A stretch of DNA of 8,939 bases from Dehalococcoidales bacterium (GTDB taxonomy: Bacteria; Chloroflexota; Dehalococcoidia; Dehalococcoidales; UBA5760): positions 1-8,939 of the forward strand of contig JAQTTS010000074.1 in the NCBI GenBank assembly GCA_028710655.1, written 5' to 3'. Made by a program: the position numbers and the translations under genes. This document shows, piece after piece, positions 6,788 to 8,939 of the stretch. Each line of letters opens with the position of its first letter. Within the stretch, counting starts at the first letter, position 1. The notes below the pieces were generated by a model. The model was not told the DNA's origin. It ran no database searches and worked only from the letters and a program-made list of their open reading frames with translations.

Positions 6788-8824
6788 ATGAACCCAATGA
6801 TAATCGCCCTAATCTGTGGCGGCATCGGAATTGGTATTGCCGGCTTTATGGCACGCTATGTGCTGAAGCAAGACCAGGGAACAGACAGGATAAAGCAGAT
6901 ATCAACCGCAATCAAGGAAGGGGCCCTTGCCTTTATCGGTAGAGAATACCGCATGCTGGCGATATTCATCACCGTGGTCGCCATCGTCCTCGGTGTTGTT
7001 CCCATGCTCGGCTGGTGGGTATCGGTGGTATTTGTCTGCGGCGCCGTCACCTCGGCACTGGCCGGATTCATCGGTATGAGCATTGCCATCAGAGCTAACA
7101 GCCGCACCGCTACTGCCGCACAGAAGAGTTTGAACGACGGCCTACGGGTAGCCTTCCGTAGCGGAGCAGTAATGGGGCTATGTGTCGTTGGTATCGGTAT
7201 TATCAGTATTAGCATCATCTATTTTATTTTTGGCAGTAATCCTGATATGCTACTCAAGGTTATTCCTGCCTTTGGTTTTGGTGCCTCTGGAGTAGCTATC
7301 TTTGCCAGAGTCGGCGGCGGTATATTCACCAAGGCTGCCGACACCGGCGCCGACATCGTGGGTAAGGTTGAAGCGAACATACCCGAGGATGATCCCCGCA
7401 ATGCCGCCGTCATTGCTGACTTCGTCGGAGACAATGTCGGCGATGTCGCCGGTATGGGCGCCGACCTTTACGAGTCATACGTTGACTCGATTATCGCTAC
7501 TATGGCACTGGGTACGATAGCCGTTTTCTCCACCCAGCTGGTACCCGATCTGACCGCTGCCTGGTTCCTACCCATGCTGGTAGCTGGCGGCGGTATTATC
7601 GCCTCCATCATCGGTATATTCGCAGTAAGAGTCGGCAAAGTGAAAGCAGCGATGGGGGCTCTGCTTAACGCCCTGCGCCGCGGTACCATAGTATCTTCAA
7701 TCCTCACCGGCGTCTTCGCTTTCCTGGCAGTATATTTCATGGGCGCCAGCATCAACATCTTCTGGGCAATTCTGGCCGGTCTCATCGCCGGTGTTGCCAT
7801 CGGAGAGAGCACCAACTACTTCACCTCCTACTCCTACAAACCAACACTCAACATCGCTGAATCCGCCCAGACCGGAGCGGGAACGCTGCTAACCAGAGGC
7901 TTCGCCAACGGTCTGATGAGCAACCTGCCGCCTATCATAATCATCGTAGCGGCGATGCTGATCGCATACAAATTTGCCGGCATGTACGGCATTGCTATTG
8001 GCGGCGTCGGTATGCTGGCCACTCTTGGTATACAGGATGCCACTGACGCCTATGGACCGGTCGCCGACAACGCCGGTGGTATTGTCGAGATGAGCGACCT
8101 GCCCCACGAAATCAGAGAGCGCACCGACGCACTGGACTCCCTGGGTAACACTACTGCCGCTACCGGCAAAGGTTTTGCCATCGGTTCCGCCGGACTGACT
8201 GCCCTGGCCCTGCTGCTCGCCTATACCCAGGCGGTGGGCATCAAGTTTACCGAAATCAGTATGCTTGATCCAAATGTCATCGCCGGCATTTTCCTGGGAG
8301 CAATGATACCGGCTATCTTCTGTGCGATGACCCTGAATTCGGTCGGTAAAGCCAGCTTCTCGATAGTCAACGAAGTCCGCCGGCAGTTTCGTGAAATACC
8401 AGGGCTGATGGAAGGGAAGGGAAAAGCGGAATACGGCAAGTGCGTGGACATCTGTACCAAATCTGCCATCCGGCAGATGGTTGCCCCCGGCATTATGACC
8501 ATCGTTACCCCAATCGTAGTCGGCCTACTGCTGGGTGCTGTTGCTCTGGGCGGGTTCTTAATCGGGGCAGTGGTCTGCGGTTTTATACTGGCGATTACCT
8601 TTGCCAACTCCGGCGGATCCTGGGACAACGCCAAGAAATGGATAGAAACCGGTGCCTTCGGTGGTAAGGGCTCCAACTCCCATAAGGCTGCCGTAATCGG
8701 AGATACAGTGGGCGACCCGATGAAGGATACCTCAGGGCCATCACTGAATATTATGATAAAGCTGATGTCAATCGTATCACTGGTGCTGGCTCCGGTACTG
8801 GTCCACTTCAGCGGGGTAATCTAG
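6788..8824 (+). CDS. hppA: Membrane-bound ion-translocating pyrophosphatase, K+-dependent type
   Basis: The 678-residue integral membrane protein is full length for the family, which has about 16 membrane helices. It hydrolyses pyrophosphate on the cytoplasmic side and pumps H+ and/or Na+ outward. The pyrophosphate site is intact: KAADTGADIVGKVE (182-195), EDDPRN (200-205), DFVGDNVGDVAG (211-222) and GDTVGDPMKDTSGPS (638-652). ADLYE (225-229) supplies Asp226 and Glu229 of the ion gate, with Lys658 as the likely partner. GNTTAATGKG (453-462) has Ala457 and Gly460, where K+-independent enzymes carry Lys and Thr, so K+ dependence is predicted. Glu229 is at the position shared by Na+-pumping and K+-dependent H+-pumping groups, so the ion cannot be decided by eye. 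It has its own strong ribosome binding site and ends 7 bp from a convergent gene. Confidence 0.97.
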   Translation: MNPMIIALICGGIGIGIAGFMARYVLKQDQGTDRIKQISTAIKEGALAFIGREYRMLAIFITVVAIVLGVVPMLGWWVSVVFVCGAVTSALAGFIGMSIAIRANSRTATAAQKSLNDGLRVAFRSGAVMGLCVVGIGIISISIIYFIFGSNPDMLLKVIPAFGFGASGVAIFARVGGGIFTKAADTGADIVGKVEANIPEDDPRNAAVIADFVGDNVGDVAGMGADLYESYVDSIIATMALGTIAVFSTQLVPDLTAAWFLPMLVAGGGIIASIIGIFAVRVGKVKAAMGALLNALRRGTIVSSILTGVFAFLAVYFMGASINIFWAILAGLIAGVAIGESTNYFTSYSYKPTLNIAESAQTGAGTLLTRGFANGLMSNLPPIIIIVAAMLIAYKFAGMYGIAIGGVGMLATLGIQDATDAYGPVADNAGGIVEMSDLPHEIRERTDALDSLGNTTAATGKGFAIGSAGLTALALLLAYTQAVGIKFTEISMLDPNVIAGIFLGAMIPAIFCAMTLNSVGKASFSIVNEVRRQFREIPGLMEGKGKAEYGKCVDICTKSAIRQMVAPGIMTIVTPIVVGLLLGAVALGGFLIGAVVCGFILAITFANSGGSWDNAKKWIETGAFGGKGSNSHKAAVIGDTVGDPMKDTSGPSLNIMIKLMSIVSLVLAPVLVHFSGVI

Positions 8825-8831
8825 AAGCCCG
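8825..8831. other. 7-bp convergent junction
   Basis: The hppA stop (TAG, 8822-8824) and the stop of the opposing gene (minus-strand TAG, 8832-8834) are only 7 bp apart. No hairpin with a T-tract is visible on either strand here, so each transcript probably ends inside the opposing gene. Confidence 0.7.
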
Positions 8832-8939
8832 CTAGTTGGACAGGAAAGGATTATTCGTGCGCTCGGCGGCAATGGTTGTTTTTTCACCGTGACCGGGATA
8901 AACAACGGTATTGTCATCCAGAACGAGGAGTTTACTACG
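8832..8939 (-). CDS. Metallo-beta-lactamase-fold hydrolase (C-terminal end only)
   Basis: Only the last 35 codons are in the window; the 5' part lies beyond the right edge. Read on the minus strand they contain LVLDDNTVVYPGHGEKTT and then ERTNNPFLSN before TAG. The YPGHG element with the late ERxxNPF tail is characteristic of glyoxalase II-like metallo-beta-lactamase-fold hydrolases; the His in PGHG is normally a metal ligand. The substrate cannot be told from this fragment, and the HxHxDH metal motif is outside the window. It is convergent with hppA and therefore not part of the same operon. Confidence 0.82.
   Translation of the reverse strand, partial: RSKLLVLDDNTVVYPGHGEKTTIAAERTNNPFLSN

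Noticed and set aside
8221..8676. Minus-strand open frame (151 codons) opposite hppA
   Set aside because: It is antisense to conserved pyrophosphatase segments and shows no motif or ribosome binding site that I can support.

Overview
This window is a dense, almost gap-free stretch of bacterial genes. Ten genes lie on the + strand and the tail of one gene lies on the - strand at the right edge. G+C is moderately high and there are no mobile elements, CRISPR arrays, tRNAs or rRNAs. Several traits together suggest an anaerobic Chloroflexota lineage near Dehalococcoidia, probably uncultured: PdxS/PdxT-type vitamin B6 synthesis, a Ycf45-like R3H ATPase, a ThiD2-ThiE fusion, a translin-family protein and a membrane pyrophosphatase with the K+-dependence signature. 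This assignment rests on protein style recalled from memory, not on a search.

Layout from left to right. The 3' end of pdxS is followed after one base by pdxT; together they encode the two-subunit pyridoxal 5'-phosphate synthase. Next is an AAA/R3H ATPase of the Ycf45/SpoIIIAA-like type, starting at a TTG with a good ribosome binding site. After a 54-bp gap comes a tightly packed run of tmk, mnmA, rnhB and yraN, each overlapping the next by 8, 17 and 4 bases. A 49-bp gap with a weak candidate promoter precedes a ThiD2-ThiE fusion, which overlaps a translin-family gene by 8 bases. After 23 bp, hppA encodes a full-length membrane pyrophosphatase. hppA ends 7 bp from the stop codon of a convergent metallo-beta-lactamase-fold hydrolase whose 5' part lies outside the window.

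Functionally the window mixes cofactor synthesis (B6 and thiamine), nucleotide and nucleic-acid work (dTMP kinase, tRNA 2-thiolation, RNase HII, YraN nuclease-fold protein, R3H ATPase, translin) and energy conservation (pyrophosphatase pump). The pump fits the others loosely, because dTMP use in DNA synthesis, ThiE and MnmA all release pyrophosphate. I see no clearly new biological system. The least understood members are the bacterial translin and the Ycf45-like ATPase, and these are the parts most worth a second look. No stretch of 300 bases lacks a gene.
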